In this document: positions 37,301-49,600 of the stretch, piece by piece
Layout: each line of letters begins with the position of its first letter
Numbering within the stretch: position 1 is the first letter of the stretch
NCBI GenBank assembly: GCA_905221605.1
Contig: CAJNDS010002431.1
Coordinates: 77,067-141,066 of the forward strand
From: Symbiodinium natans
Lineage: Eukaryota; Sar; Dinophyceae; Suessiales; Symbiodiniaceae
Reading direction: 5' to 3'
DNA: 64,000 bases
Notes under the pieces: model-generated
What the model was told of the DNA's origin: nothing
Database searches by the model: none
Seen by the model: the letters and a program-made list of their open reading frames with translations, nothing else
Program-made: the position numbers and the translations under genes

Positions 37301-38206
37301 TCAGTAGCCCACTGGTACCCTTCTGCAACATTTTTTGCGGGCTTTGGGTTTCTTCAGAAAAGCCAACACCAAAAAGGGCACCCTAAACCCTGAACCCTAA
37401 ACCCTAAACCCAAATCCCAAACCCTAAACCCTAAACCCGAAATCCCAAAGCCTAAACCCTATACCCTCAACCATCAACCCTAAACCCTACTAAGACAGGG
37501 CGGCAGTGGTGACGAGGCGCCGCGCCGGCGCCTGCTGGGCTCTCGGGCGTGTTGTTTTTGTTTTTGTTTTTGTTTTTTTGTTTTTTTTGCATCGGTTTAG
37601 GTCTTAGGGCTTGGGGCTTAGGGCTTAGGGCTTAGGGCTTAGGGCTCAGGGCTTAGGGCTCAGGGCTTAGGGGGTTTAGGGGGTTTAGGGTTTAGGGTTT
37701 AGGGGGTTTAGGGTTTAGGGGGTTTAGGGTTTAGGGGGGGGTTAGGGTGTTTTTGGGTGTAGGGTGTAGGGGGTTGGTTTAGGGTTTAGGGTTAGGGGGG
37801 GGTTAGGGTTTGGGGTTTAGGGGGTTTAGGGGGTTTAGGGGGTTTAGGGGTTGGGGGTGGGGTTTAAGGGGTTTAGGGGTTTAGGGGTTAGGGTTAGGGG
37901 GTTTTAGGGGTTTTAGGGGGTTTAGTGGGTTTAGGGGGTTTAGGGGTTTTTAGGGGGTTTAGGGGGTTAGGGGTTTAGGGGTTTAGGGTTTAGGGGTTTT
38001 AGGGGTTAGGGGGTTCAGGGTTTGGTTAGGGGGTTTAGGGTTCAGGGGTTTTAGGGTTTAGGGGGTTTAGGGTTTGGGGTTTAGGGTTTGGGGTTTAGGG
38101 TTTAGGGTTTAGGGTTTAGGGTTTAGGGTTTGGGCAGCTCTGAGTTCCTTCAGGGCGTTTCTGGCCCAAGTTTTGTTTTTTGGGTTTAGGGTTTAGGGTT
38201 TAGGGT

Positions 38207-38240
<34 letters not shown>

Positions 38241-40369
38241 GAGAGCTCCAGGTCTTTTTGGGGCTGAGAGTATGTAGTTTTTTGTTTACCTTAAGAACCC
38301 CAAACCTACTCTTTTTTGTAGGCTACCTACACATCCTACAAGGGATTTTAGAGTGAGAGCCTGCAAATGCTACCTTCGGCCCCGAAGGTCACCGTTTTAC
38401 TGGGCAAGGTCGCCGTTTTACTGGGCAAGGTCGATTTTTTTGACCCAACTGACCTTGCCCGGTAAAACGGCGACCTTGCCCAGTAAAACGGCGACGTTGC
38501 CCAGTAAAACGGCGACGTTGCCCAGTAAAACGGCGACGTTGCCCAGTAAAACGGCGACCTTGCCCAGCAAGTCCCCAACATTTAAACTATATATGTAAGA
38601 GAGGTTTAGGGCTTAGGGTTTAGGGTTTAGGGGGTTTAGGGTTTGGGGTTTAGGGTTTAGGGGGTTTAGGGGGTTTAGGGGGTTTAGGGTTCAGGGGGTT
38701 TAGGGTTTAGGGGGTTTAGGGTTTGGGGTTTAGGATTTAAGGTTTAAGGTTTAGGGTTTAGGGTTTAGGGTTTAGGTTCCTTCAGGGCGTTTCTGGCCCA
38801 AGTTTTTTTTTGGGTTTAGGGTTTAGGGTTTGGGGTTTAGAGTTTAGGGTTTAGGGGGGGGAGGGGGGGGGGGGGGGGGGGGGGGGTTGAGGGCTCCAGG
38901 TCTTTTTAGGGGTTGAGAGTGTGTGGTCGGTTTTTTTGTTTACCTTAAGAACCCCAAACCTACTCTTTTTTGTAGGCTACCTACACATCCTACAAGGGAT
39001 TTTAGAGTGAGAGCCTGCAAAAAACATGCTTGGGGTTCTTAGGGCGAAAGGCTGCTTTAAAATCTTGGAAGGTTTGAAGGCTTTAGTTTTGGGAGGGGTT
39101 CAGCACTGAATTTCAGGGTTTAGGGTTTAGGGTTTAGGGTTTGTGCATTGGGATATTCCCCCTTGTACTAGCAGTCCTTGATAGGGATTATACTAGGGGG
39201 CACGAGAATCCCTATTAAGGACTGTTAGCAGAAGGGGGAACATCCCAAGCTGTGTATTGTCCTGTGCGTAGGTGTGCTTTGAGTCCGGGGCTTTAAGAAG
39301 GCTTTGGTTTGGGGTTTGGGGTTTAGGGTTTGGGGTTTGGGGTTTAGGGTTTAGGGTTTAGGGTTTAGGGTAGGTTGCCCTGTTCGGGTTCTGGGTTCAG
39401 TGTTGAAGTTCTTAGCAACAGGCTGACGCGCCATTTACCAAACCCTGAATCTAGAGCCCAAAAGCTAGTTGCGCCCTAAACCCGAAACACTAATACCCTA
39501 AACCCTAAAAACTATACCCCTCGAGTCCTAAAACCCAAGACACGTGTCCACGGTAAGCTCCTATTTACAAGTTCGTTTGGGCTTGTGGGGCCATTCTTTA
39601 GTTCATCTTATAGAGCTTAGGGTTATGATTCAGGGTTTAGGGTTCAGGGTACTTTGTTGTGGAGGGAGGGGGGGGGTTCCCCGGTTCCGACTGAAGCCTA
39701 TGAAGGCGCCATGCTCGCTGGAGTCAACGAATCCCCCAGTGGAGTTCAGGGTTTAGGGGTTTTGGGAGTTTACACATTGAACCCTAAACCCTCAACCCCA
39801 AACCCCAAACCCTAAACTCGTTCTTCTAAACCGTAAGCCAAAGTTGTTTGGGGCCAATGTGTTTTCAGGGCCAACACCTTTTAGACCCTAAACCCTAAAC
39901 CCTAAACCCTAAACCGGTGGAGACTAGGAGCATGCTTTGGGGCTGGGGGCTGGGAGGGTTCAGGGTTTAGGGTTTAATTAGGGCTCAGGGTTCAGGGTTC
40001 AGGATTCAGGGTTTAGGGCTTAGGGCTTAGGGCTTAGGGTTTAGGGTTTACAGTAGGGACTTTTGGAAGTTAGGGCTTGAGGGATTTCAGGCTTTAGGGT
40101 TTAGACAATATACCGGGCACACCTCTAGGTGTATTTGACAAGAACAACTTGCGGTAGTGTAGGGCTGTCTAGGATGCTCAGTAGTACCCAGATTCCCTTC
40201 TTTGGGGAGGAGGTTTGGGTTCCCTTATATACCCCTTTAAGCAAAAGAAAACATACACTTTGGAATCCTAGGTTCCTGTGCAGGCTAGGGCTTAGGGGGT
40301 GTAGGTCCAACCCTTGCTGAGGCCCCGCGCGTCAAACTTCTCTTAGGCGCGCTTATGACCTTGGAGGAG
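31350..40369 (+). CDS. Second spliced gene (gene B), product unknown
   Basis: Best-supported exons are 31350-31408 (DAGDPEWLLFLRAVSDE), 34182-34214 (GIYDELLCLRK), 35119-35199 (EVLGFRVYWALGPLISRN then FSANPNLEQ), 35838-35876 (VRQAPRGAAAAAA), 36483-36517 (VGGSGVAVVVE), 36880-36934 (RVNDGTSWSAGVKKQHKFR), 37499 to about 37524 (GGSGDEAPRR) and 40305-40369 (PTLAEAPRVKLLLGALMTL). Each begins AG|G and ends at a GT or GC. Neighbours join in phase, for example an AG/G split Arg codon between 36517 and 36880. Most are preceded by CCCTAAA and followed by TTTAGGG. Candidate exons at about 32892-32941 and 33410-33480 (lysine/glycine-rich in one frame) have ambiguous frames. No domain is recognised, and exons may be missing. 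It could also be the N-terminal part of the kinase gene downstream. Confidence 0.5.
31672..31905. repeat. CTGGCC hexanucleotide microsatellite
   Basis: More than thirty CCTGGC 6-mers with a few interruptions. All frames stay open (Leu-Ala, Pro-Gly or Trp-Pro repeats), so the 373-codon ORF across it is a repeat artefact. Confidence 0.95.
32070..32625. repeat. Two tandem units of about 245 bp (CAGACCGTCCCC repeat)
   Basis: The sequence CCCGAATTTATCG...CTAGACCAGCTCA...GGGCCCTTCGGCCCAGACCG... occurs at about 32118 and 32360. Each unit itself contains repeated CAGACCGTCCCC(T)GCGCAA segments, and five occur in all. It reads open through both units but has no recognisable protein. It lies within an intron of gene B. 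Confidence 0.85.
34650..35030. other. AT-rich unique intronic segment
   Basis: About 350 bases of AT-rich, non-telomeric sequence between 34223-34640 and the CCCTAAA tract at 35036. It holds a 73-codon antisense ORF with no recognisable domain. It lies between gene B exons 34182-34214 and 35119-35199, so it is taken as intronic. Confidence 0.5.
36370..36425. repeat. Locally homogenised CCCTAAT variant array
   Basis: About eight consecutive CCCTAAT units sit inside a CCCTAAA tract. The change of one base in every unit indicates local amplification of a variant. Confidence 0.85.
37610..38130. repeat. Long degenerate TTTAGGG(G) tract
   Basis: About 500 bases of mixed GGGCTTA, GGGTTTA and GGGGGTTTA units, preceded by a GTTTTT repeat (37550-37590). 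No coding or hairpin sequence is seen in it. Confidence 0.9.
38146..39020. repeat. Local direct duplication (about 38146-38350 and 38777-39020)
   Basis: Both copies run TTCCTTCAGGGCGTTTCTGG, then telomeric repeat and a long G run, then GAGGGCTCCAGGTCTTTTT, then a hairpin around CCTTAAGAACCCCAAACCTA. The second half includes AGGGATTTTAGAGTGAGAGC in both. Offset is about 630 bases. It lies in the intron between 37499 and 40305. Confidence 0.85.
38382..38572. repeat. 21-bp minisatellite in inverted arrangement (CGTTTTACTGGGCAAGGTCG)
   Basis: Two forward units are followed by a TTTTTTTGACCCAACTGA loop and about five reverse-complement units. The two arms can form a stem. The intact array sits only in the first of the two local duplicate copies. 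Confidence 0.9.
39148..39248. mobile_element. Hairpin element family A, copy 3
   Basis: The ends are TTGGGATATTCCCCCTT and AAGGGGGAACATCCCAA, with inner arms TAGCAGTCCTTGATAGGGAT and ATCCCTATTAAGGACTGTTA. It is one of the best-preserved copies. Confidence 0.9.
40167..40282. mobile_element. Hairpin element family B, copy 2
   Basis: It starts AGGATGCTCAGTAGTACCC and has the ATACCCCTTTAAGCAAAA centre typical of the family. It ends just before the acceptor of the gene B exon at 40305. Confidence 0.6.
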
Positions 40370-41041
40370 GTGGCAGTTTCGAAAAAGAAGTAGTTGCAGC
40401 CAGTTTTGCGTTTGGGGTTTAGGGTTCAGCGTCTTGCCGTTGCGAGTCGTAAAACGTTTAGGGGTCTACGGTTTCGGGGTTAGGGTCTAGGGTTTTTTGG
40501 TTTTACGGGTTTCGGGGTTTAGGGTTTTAGGGGTTTGGGGGTTTAGGGTTTAGGATTAAAGTTGAGGGTTCTGCAGCCAGTTCGGGTTTAGGGTTGAGGG
40601 TTGAGGGTTTTGTGCTGGGGTTTCGGATCCCGTGTCGGTTTTCAGGCCTGTTCCAGATGGCTCTTGTGATGGTTTAGGGCTTCGGGTCTGGAATTTTGAG
40701 TTGCGGGTTTGGAGCTTTGCCGTGGAGAGTCTTAGGGTTTAGGGTTTAGGGTTTAGGTTTTGGTTTCTGGTACGTAAGCCCTAGAACCTAAAGCCAGCAA
40801 ATCACCAATGCACATCAGGGAAGGTTAGTGGAACACTGGGAGAGGCTTGAGGAACTTAGGTCTTGTTAAAAAGCAGAAGGCTTCAACCCTGCAAAGATCA
40901 CAACCCAACAGAATCCCTAAACCCGGCCCTAAACCCTAAACCCTAAACCCTAAACCCTAAACCCTAAACCCTAAATCCCCTCCCCCCTCCCCCTCCCCCC
41001 GGCCCTCCTTGTCTTCGTCCTTTGCCTTTCCCGGCACGCCT

Positions 41042-43060
41042 AACATGGCCGGTCTGGTCTCAGCACTTAGGGCTCGTGTCTTTCAGGTTTAGGGACCTAA
41101 GCCTCCATCCTCAATCATCCTAAACCCTAAACCCTAAACCCTAAACCCTAAACCCTAAACCCTAAACCCTAAACCCTAAACCCTAAACCCTTCAGGGTTT
41201 TGGGCTTGAGGGCTGAGCGTCTTGAGTCTACGGTCTTGAGCTTTCATGCGCCGGATCTCTCTGCCATGTGCTGCATGACTGCCTGGGGGCTTCAGTCATA
41301 GCCCGGCCCTAAAATACCCGAAGAAATCCCTAAAGCCCCGAACCCCGCGCTCTCCTAAACCCTAAACCCTTATCCCTGGACCCTCACAACCCTCAGCCCG
41401 AAACTCTCAGCCGCCCGAACAACCTCTGAAACTCCACATCAAAATTGCAGTATCCTACGAAACCCTAAACCCTAAACCCTAAACCCTAAACAATAGCTGC
41501 TCAGTAGCTTTTCTCTCTCTGGCGCTGGATGGGGCCGCGGGCCGGCCCGGCCCTTATAGCTGAGATGTCCACTGGGTCTGCTAGTGTTCCCCTCTGTTTT
41601 TAAGGGGGGGGGGTTGTTTCAGGTTTAGGATTTGGGGTTCAGGGTTCAGGGTTTAGGGTTTAGGGTTTAGGGTTTAGGGTTTAGGGTTTAGGGTTTAGGG
41701 TTTAGGGTTTAGGGTTTAGGGTTTAGGGTTTAGAAGGGGTATAAGGAGGCACCCCTAGAATGGACCCTCAAGCTTCTTGCCCTAGATCACCCCTGTCTAT
41801 ACCTTGTTTTGCCCCTGTGTACCTAGCTGTTTAGGGTTTAGGGTTTAGGGTTTAGGGTTTAGGGTTTAGGGTTTAGGGTTTAGGGTTTAGGGTTTAGGGT
41901 CTAAGGTCCCTTGTAAGGGTCTCTCTTGAGTCCCCTTTGCTTTAAGTATCTGGGTTGAGGTTTCAGGGTTTGCTCTTAGGGATTTAGGGAGTTAGGGATT
42001 TCGGGAGCTAGGGATTTAGGGAGTTGCTGATTTCGAGCGGGCTTAGGGCTCAGGGTTCAGGGTTCAGGGTTTAGGGTTTAGGGTTTAGGGTTTAGGGTTC
42101 AGGGTTCAGGGTTTAGGGTTTAGGGTTTAGGGCTTAGGGTTCAGGGTTCAGGGTGGAGTTTCAGCGTTGGCGGCTTTACACTGAAAGGTCACCGGGCTTA
42201 GGCCTTGAGCAAAATAATTTCAAGAGGCTCTAGGACCCAGCCTATTCCCTTTTTTAGGGTTTAAGTTCCCTCACAAACAAGCCCTAAACCCGAAGCCCTA
42301 AACCCTACACCCTAAACCCTAAACCCTAAACCCTAAACCCCAAACCCTAAACCCTAAACCCTAAACCCCTTCTTCTTCCTAGGGTTTCAAGACCGGGACT
42401 CCACAGCCTCCCACCGGAAGTCTTGCCTCAGTTCCGTCAGGCCTCCAGCTTCCCTCCAAGTTAACCTAGACATTGAGACATTGCATAAATGCTGTCATAG
42501 ACATATATGTATATATATATATATGGTGCCCTATATCTAATATGGGTATCTGCTAAATATTTGTGAGTGCGTGTATGTATGTATATATATATATATGTGT
42601 AGATCTCTCATCTTTGGGATGCTGGCAAGAAAGAAAGCCCTACCCTCACAGACTTTCCCCAGTGATATTCAGAAGGCTTTGTACAGACCGACCAGGAAGT
42701 GGTTTATGCCCGAAGCTCCGAAGGGAAGCATATCGGCTCGGGAGAGGTCGAAATCCGCATGGATTTGTCTAGCGTTTAGGGTAAAGGGTAAAGGGTAAAG
42801 GGTAAAGGGTAATTAGGGCTCAGGGAGTTCTAAACCCCAAGCCCCAAACCCCAATCCCTAAAACCTAAATCCTAAACTCTAAACCCAAACCCTAAACCCT
42901 CAACCCAGACCCGAAGCCCCTGCCGATAGAATCCAACGTTCTGAACTCGCAATACCTCAACCAGCCCACCGAGTTTTGACATCCCATGCCCTTCGTCGTG
43001 AGGTGCCTACAGCCATGTGGGAGGCAGGTGCTGATAAGGATTGTGTGGGTGCTGGGGTCT
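41042..43060 (+). other. Coding-like islands between gene B and the kinase, frames not settled
   Basis: Islands at about 41042-41086 (MAGLVSALRARVFQ before a GT), 41196-41290 (AERLESTVLSFHAPDLSAM), 42676-42775 (ALYRPTRKWFMPEAPKG, after AG|G) and 42919-43058 (ADRIQRSELAIPQPAHR, then VLTSHALRREV) are open on + over 14-46 codons and sit between CCCTAAA and TTTAGGG tracts. Phases could not be linked. They may be exons of gene B or the N-terminal part of the kinase. Short ORFs here occur easily by chance. Confidence 0.3.
42778..42815. repeat. GGGTAAA variant array
   Basis: About five GGGTAAA units in tandem, another locally uniform departure from TTTAGGG. Confidence 0.85.
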
Positions 43061-44266
43061 AAGGGCAGTTCCATGGGCCCTTAATATGGTCCCTTACAGT
43101 CTTTAAGGGGTTCTGATTGGGCCCTAGGGTTGTGGGTATGTAAGTGGCACATATGCGCCCGCGTTCCGAGTAGTCGCCCCCCCCCCCCCCCCCCCCGCCC
43201 CCGCCATGGTATCCCCCCGAAACCCTGCCCGTTAACCCTAAAATCACCACGGACCACGGGGGGGAAGAGAGAGAAACCCTCAACCTAAACCCTAACCCTG
43301 AGCCCTAAGCCCTAAGCCCTAAAACCTAAACCCTAAACCCTAAACTCTAAACCCTAAACCCTAAACCCTAAGCCCTAAGCCCTAAAACCTAAACCCACCA
43401 ATGAACACAGGAAAGATCTCTTTTCTTTTCAAAGCAGCAAAAAGGCTGCCTGGCCTATTCCTAACTAGTTTGCTAGGAGGGGGAGACCTGGGCCTTGATT
43501 AGCCCTGAACCCTGAACGTCTGCCAGCTACAACAAGGGGGGTTTAGGGGTTTAGGGTTTAGGGTTTAGGGCAACAACCAACCCAAACCCTGAACCCTCCT
43601 CCGAGCCTACCCCTTTCCCCCATCCCTCACGACCCCCACCCCCTCTCAGCCTCCCCTCCGTCCTTAGGACATTCTGAACTCCGGTTCTTAGTTGGGAAGC
43701 AGGAATTAGGTACCTTATGTCACTGCTGTCCTCCAAAACATACCCTTTAAGGGATTTTTAAACCCTAAACCCTAAACCTTAAACCTAAACCCCCAGTCTG
43801 TTAAGTGATTGCAGGGTACTTAGTGTCCTTCATTCCCAACTATGTGCGAGTAAGATGAGACAGGGAATGCACACGCAGCTGCCTGGCACCGGTGCCAGAG
43901 AGGACTCTCCAGACTTTGGGTCTCTTCAGAGTTTCATAAATTTTCGGATTTAGGGCTTAGGTTTTAGGTGTAGGCTTTACGATTCAGGGCTTTGGTTTTT
44001 TCTCTGAAGCTCTAAGGGCTCTTATCTTGGGGTGTTTTTTTGTGCCGAACACCACACTTTTTTGTAGGGTTTGTGAGGTGTTTTAAGCCACCCTGGGTAC
44101 TTTGATCGGGGTCCAAGAGGTCTACCTTAGATTACTCCTTTGCGGAGCTACGTGCGTAGTGCCCTAAACCCCAAACTCATTAATTCGCTTCTTGTTGTTT
44201 CGGGTTTCAGGGCTCAGGGTTCGTAAGCTTGCAAGCTTCTGTGGGCACACGCTTCAGCCTGCAGAG

Positions 44267-46620
44267 GACGAGTACCAACTCCTGCGCTCGATTGGCAGCG
44301 GCTCCTTTGGTCAGGTGCGCGCGGGAAGGTCGTTGGGTAGTGTGGCTGCCTGCTGTTTTTGAGTTTTTTTTTGCCCTGGATGCAGCCGATACCAGGAGGC
44401 CCAGACGTCGTGACTGTGAGAATCTTCCAGGAATGATCCAGGACCCTAAAACCCTAAGCCACCAAGCCCTAAATCCTAAAACCCCAAACCCTAAACCCCA
44501 AACCTCAACCCCTAAACCCCAAACCCTAAACCCTAATTAAACCTCAAACCTTGTCAGGTCTTTCTTGTTCTCCACAAGGAGGCACGGAGTGTCAGGGGCG
44601 AGGCGGTTTTTGAGACTTGGGCGTCTCGGCTGTTGCTTAGGGTTTAGGGTTTGGGGTTTAGGGTTTAGGGTTGACCCTAAACCCTAAACCCTAAATCCTA
44701 AACCCTAAACCCTAAACCCTAAACCCTGAACCTTAAGAATAGGGTTTAGGGTTTCATTCGAGTTTTGGGATTCAAGGGTGCCTCGTCTCGTCACCTGATG
44801 AGTCCCCTAAGCCCTAAACCCTGAACCCTAAACCCTAGACCCTAGACCCTAAACCCTAAACCCTAAATAGATGTTGGGGACAACGAGACGGTTCCGCGAA
44901 GTTCCCAAGTGCCCCACGTCAGGGCCTCGAACTCAAGATGGGGTAAATACGCTTGTTTAGGGTTTAGGGTTTAGGGTGAAGGGTTTAGGGTTTAGGGTTT
45001 AGGGTGAAGGGTTTTGTAAGCCCCGAAGCCTACATGCCTACATCCGAAACTGTTAACCCCTGGAAGCCCATTGTTAAAGCCTACTTACTTTACACTTTCT
45101 GGGAGACTATAATCCCCTGTAAAACTGAAAGTGTACACTCTTTAGGGGCTGAACTCAGCAACTAAGCTTAAGCCCGCACATGACCTTCAAGGTACATCGT
45201 AATATCATAATATCGTATCTTTGCTCATGATTACCCTGGCCCACTTTACGGAATATCCCTAAACCCTAAACTCTAAACCCTAAACCCTAAACCCTAAACC
45301 CTAAACCCTAAACCCATAATCTAGAGAGGCCGTAGTAGGATCCACCGCCAGGAGAACCGCGAGTTCGTGATGAAGAGCATCGACTTGCACTCGGCCTGAC
45401 CCTTTCGATCTTCTGGCTCTTCTGTGGCCTTTGCACCGGAAGGTTGAAGGGTTGAGGGTTTAGGGTTTAGGGTTTAGGGTTTAGGGTTTAGGGTTTAGGG
45501 TTTAGGGTTTAGGGCCTCTGCACTTTAAGTCGTTGGTTCCTCTTAAAAACTCGGAAGCCCAGTGTTTCTGGGTAGTTAACCCCTACACCCCCTAAACCGG
45601 AACACCCCACCCCTTCCCGCCTTCTCCTCCCCCCCCCCCCCCCCCCCAAAAAAAAAGAACAGACGGTGTAATCGCCGCGAGACAAACACCATGCACGGGG
45701 ATGTTCCCCCTTATGCTAGCAGTCCATAGGGATTGGGGGGGTGGACTCATAATCCTGATGAACTAGGACCGGGAGTAGGCCCTTTTTTTCCTTTTTTTAG
45801 GGTTGGGGTTCCCTTATAATCCCCTTAAGACCAAAAAGGGTACAGTACCCTTTTTATTCCTAGGCTACTCCCGGGCCTAGTTAAGGACTGATAGTATAAG
45901 GTGGAACATCCGGAAAATATGCACGACACCTCTGAGGCTTCAGATGATGGCAGGCAGCAGATGGAGCTGGAGGCATGGGTTTAGGGTTTAGGGTTTAGGG
46001 TTTAGGGTTTAGGGTTTAGAGTTTTGGGTTAGGGTTCAGGGCTTAGGGTTCATGGTTTAGGGTTTGGGCAAGCCCAAATATCCCCAAAGCCATATGAACC
46101 CTGAACGGTTCAGCCCTAAACCCTAAATCCAGAACCCTCTTGCGTTCATGCCCCTGAGAAAAGCAAGGCCAGGTCGATTCTGGCCTCTATAAACCCCAAA
46201 ACCCAAAACTCGGAGCTCTAAATGTTCATCCCAAAGCTCGGAACCCGACGTTTTAAACAATGATTTGCCATGATGCCTGCAGTCTCCTGACATGGAGAGC
46301 GATATTGGCGGAGTCTTCCGCAGCAAATTTAGGGTTTGGGGTTTGTTTTGGGGGGTTTAGGGCAGCGAATCAGACGGATACTACTGGTAAGAGGCTGCGG
46401 GTTCCAGCTGGGGCACCCAATCAATCTTCACAACGGTGAGCGCGGAAAGGGACCTTGCAACCAATTGCAACTTCGAATGGTTGAAATAATTTTACATAAG
46501 CCCTCAACTCAAAACCCTAAAGAACCCTAAACCCTGGACCCCTGGACCCCTGAACCACAAACCTTACAATCCCACAGCAGATGCCGAAAACCTCTCGACC
46601 CCTTCCTGCCTCCCCCACCA

Positions 46621-46656
<36 letters not shown>

Positions 46657-49600
46657 TTCAGCTCTATGTTGCAGGTGCAACTGCCAGAACCTCGGTGACG
46701 CCTGCGGGCTTTGGGGTCGTTCCGGGCCTGCCCCGCACCCTAAACCCAAAACCCTAAACCCTCAAGCCCTGTATACCCTGGTGCTAGGGTCGTTTCGGGC
46801 CTAGGGCCCCTTTACCCCAAAACTCCCAAAAGCCCTAAACCCTGAAGCCCTGTATACCCTATACCTCCGACCTGCAAGTCTTGGGTGCAAAGTAGAGGGC
46901 TTTGAGGAGCTCTCAACTCCACCCCAGGCTGGTGTAATTTACTTTGCTATGTTATCATATAGGGTTCAGAGTTTAGGGAGTTTAGGGCTAAGGAGTAAGG
47001 GTTAAGGGGGGTTGGGTTTGTTGGCTATGTCTGATCAGAGTGCAGGAGCCCCTGAGCCCAAAGTCAAAGTAGATACAAGAGAGCAGCTAGGACCCTGAGT
47101 AGGCCCTTGTTCCCCTTCTTGAGGGACTTAGGTTCCCCTCATAAGCCCCTTTCAACTAAGAAGGGCACCCTTGTTATTCCTAGGTTGCTCTTGGGTCGCC
47201 CGAAACCCTAAACCCTAAACCCTCAACCCTAAACCCGTTTTATTCCTGGGTTGCTCTTGGGTCTAGACGACTCAGGCTGCGAACGATGCAGCACCCGAAC
47301 ATCGTTGCTCCTCGGTCTGCTAGTGAAGCGGGGTTTAGGGTTTGGAGTTTGGGCTGGTCCGCAGTTAATCTAAAACCCCCTCCCCCCCCCGCCCCCCCCA
47401 AACTCTTAAACCCGACAAGCTTAGACAAGAAACCCCTAACTCTAAAAACTACACTGGAGTCCCTAAGCTCTGCCCACAACAAGCCCGAACCCCCTCACAA
47501 GTAGCTAGGATGCCCAGTAGTACCCTTATTCCCTTTTTGGGGGGTTTAGGTTCCCTTGCAAACCCCTTTAAGCAAAAAAAGGGCACCCTTTTTAAGCCTA
47601 GGTTACTGGGCAGCTTAGGTAGGGTAGTAAGGCCTTCTGAGGGCCAGGGTTGTCTCTGAATGAAGCGCCGTTGAACTCAAGGAATGGTCCTGCACTTGCC
47701 GCCGAAGTCCTACGCCAGGGTTCAGGGTCTAAACCGCAAGGGTTTAGGCTTACGAGCTGACAGCCTAAACCCTAAACCCTAAACCCTAAACCCTAAACCC
47801 TAAACCCTAAACCCTAAACCCTAAACCCTAGTCCGCCTGAACCCCCAAAATCCTGCAACCCTAAACCCGAAATCCTGAAGCCTGGACCGACTTGAATCTT
47901 CATCTTGGGATGTTTTTTCCTTACACGAACAGTCCTTTACAGGGAGTTGGTTTAGGGTCACCCCCGATTAGAATCCTTATTAAGGACTGTTAGCATAAGG
48001 GGGAACATCCCAACCCTAAACCCTAAACCCTACACCCTAAACCCTAAACCCTAAACCCTACACCCTACACCCTAAACCCTAAACCCTAAACCCTAAACCC
48101 TAGTAAGGACTGCTAGTATAAGGGGGAACATCTCAACCCTCATCCTTCAACCTGAGGCCCTAAATCCTGCACCCCAGGTCCGAGAGCCCTAAGCCCTGCG
48201 CGTCCGAACCCTGAATCCCGAAACCCTAAACCCTAAACCCTAAACCCTAAACCCTAAACCCTAAACCCCAAACCCTAAACCCTAAACCCTAAACCCTAAA
48301 CCCCAAACCAACCCTGCTGTCTGCGGGAGCCGAGGCATACCGGGACTCCTTCATTGACCGCACAGGCCACCTCTGCATCCTCATGGAGTACTGCGAGCCG
48401 CTTCCCTGGGGGGTTTAGGGTTTCGGGTTTTGGGTTTTGGGTTTAGGGTTTAGGCGGTTGGTGTGTTGGGGGATTGGGAATTCCAAGGTTTGTGGGGCGC
48501 ATATAGGACTTGGGCCTCAGGGTTGTGGTGCCCTTTGGATTCTTAGGGTAGTTGTATATCAAGAACTAAAGGAGAGGACTTACAAGGGGCCTTCGGTATA
48601 TAAGGACTATTATAAGGTATATTCTAGGGGTTATATAGGGGAGTATGATTAAGGGTCCCTTCTAATTAGGGATCGCTCCTGCTACCCCTTCACGTGGTCC
48701 CTAGCCTCCTCGAAAGGGTTCTGATGTATGGACGTACCCTTTTCATAGATGGCCCATACTAAGGGAGAATGTAACTACCCGAAGATGCGTTCAAGGTTTA
48801 CGTATAAAGTTTCAGGCACTTACGAACCTACAGTCCCCTGGGTTTCGGGTTTAGGTGTTTAGGGGCTTGGTTTAGGCTTCAGGGGTTTAGGCTTTAGGGG
48901 TTTAGGGGTGTAGGGGTTTAGGGGTGTAGGGGTTTAGGGGTTTAGAGGTTTGGGGGTTTGGGGGGGTTTGGGGGTAGGGCTTAGGCTCATGGGTCAGGGT
49001 TTGGGAGCCTCAAACCTCAAATCCAAAACCATGCACCTCAGGCCTCCAACCCCGATGTCATACCTAAACCCCAAACCCTAAACCCCAAACCCCAAACCCC
49101 AAACCCTAAACCCTAAACCCTAAACCCTGAGAGGCTTCCCGTAATATTAACTCCAAAGAGGGCCCGTATATCTAAGGGAAGTTACATGGGGCCCTTAATA
49201 TGGTCCCCTACCTCCCTTAAAGGTTTCTGAGGTATGGGGTCATTTTTATAGGGCATGTAAGGGGTATATGTCCGTTTAAGGGCCCATACTAAGGGACCAT
49301 GTCAGAACCCCTAAACCCGAAACCCTAAACCCTAAACCCTAAACCCTGAACCCTGAACCCTAAACCCTAAACCCTAAACCCTACATATCCCCTTAAACAA
49401 ATCTTCAAACGGGGTCCCCAGGCCCAAGGGTACAGCCAAAGGGCTCCAAGGTAGAGCCCCTCCTTGAAAACCATAAAGCCCCTGCCCTACTTCCCATTTA
49501 GGGTTGAGGGTTTAGTGTTTAGGGTTTCGGGTTTAGGGTTTAGGGTACAAAGTTCGAAGCTCGAAATGCAGGGTTTAGGGCTTGAGGTTCAGGAATATGA

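Noticed and set aside
48397-48652. 71-codon ORF at 48437-48652
   Set aside because: It lies within a kinase intron, starts in TTTAGGG repeats and overlaps a hairpin element.
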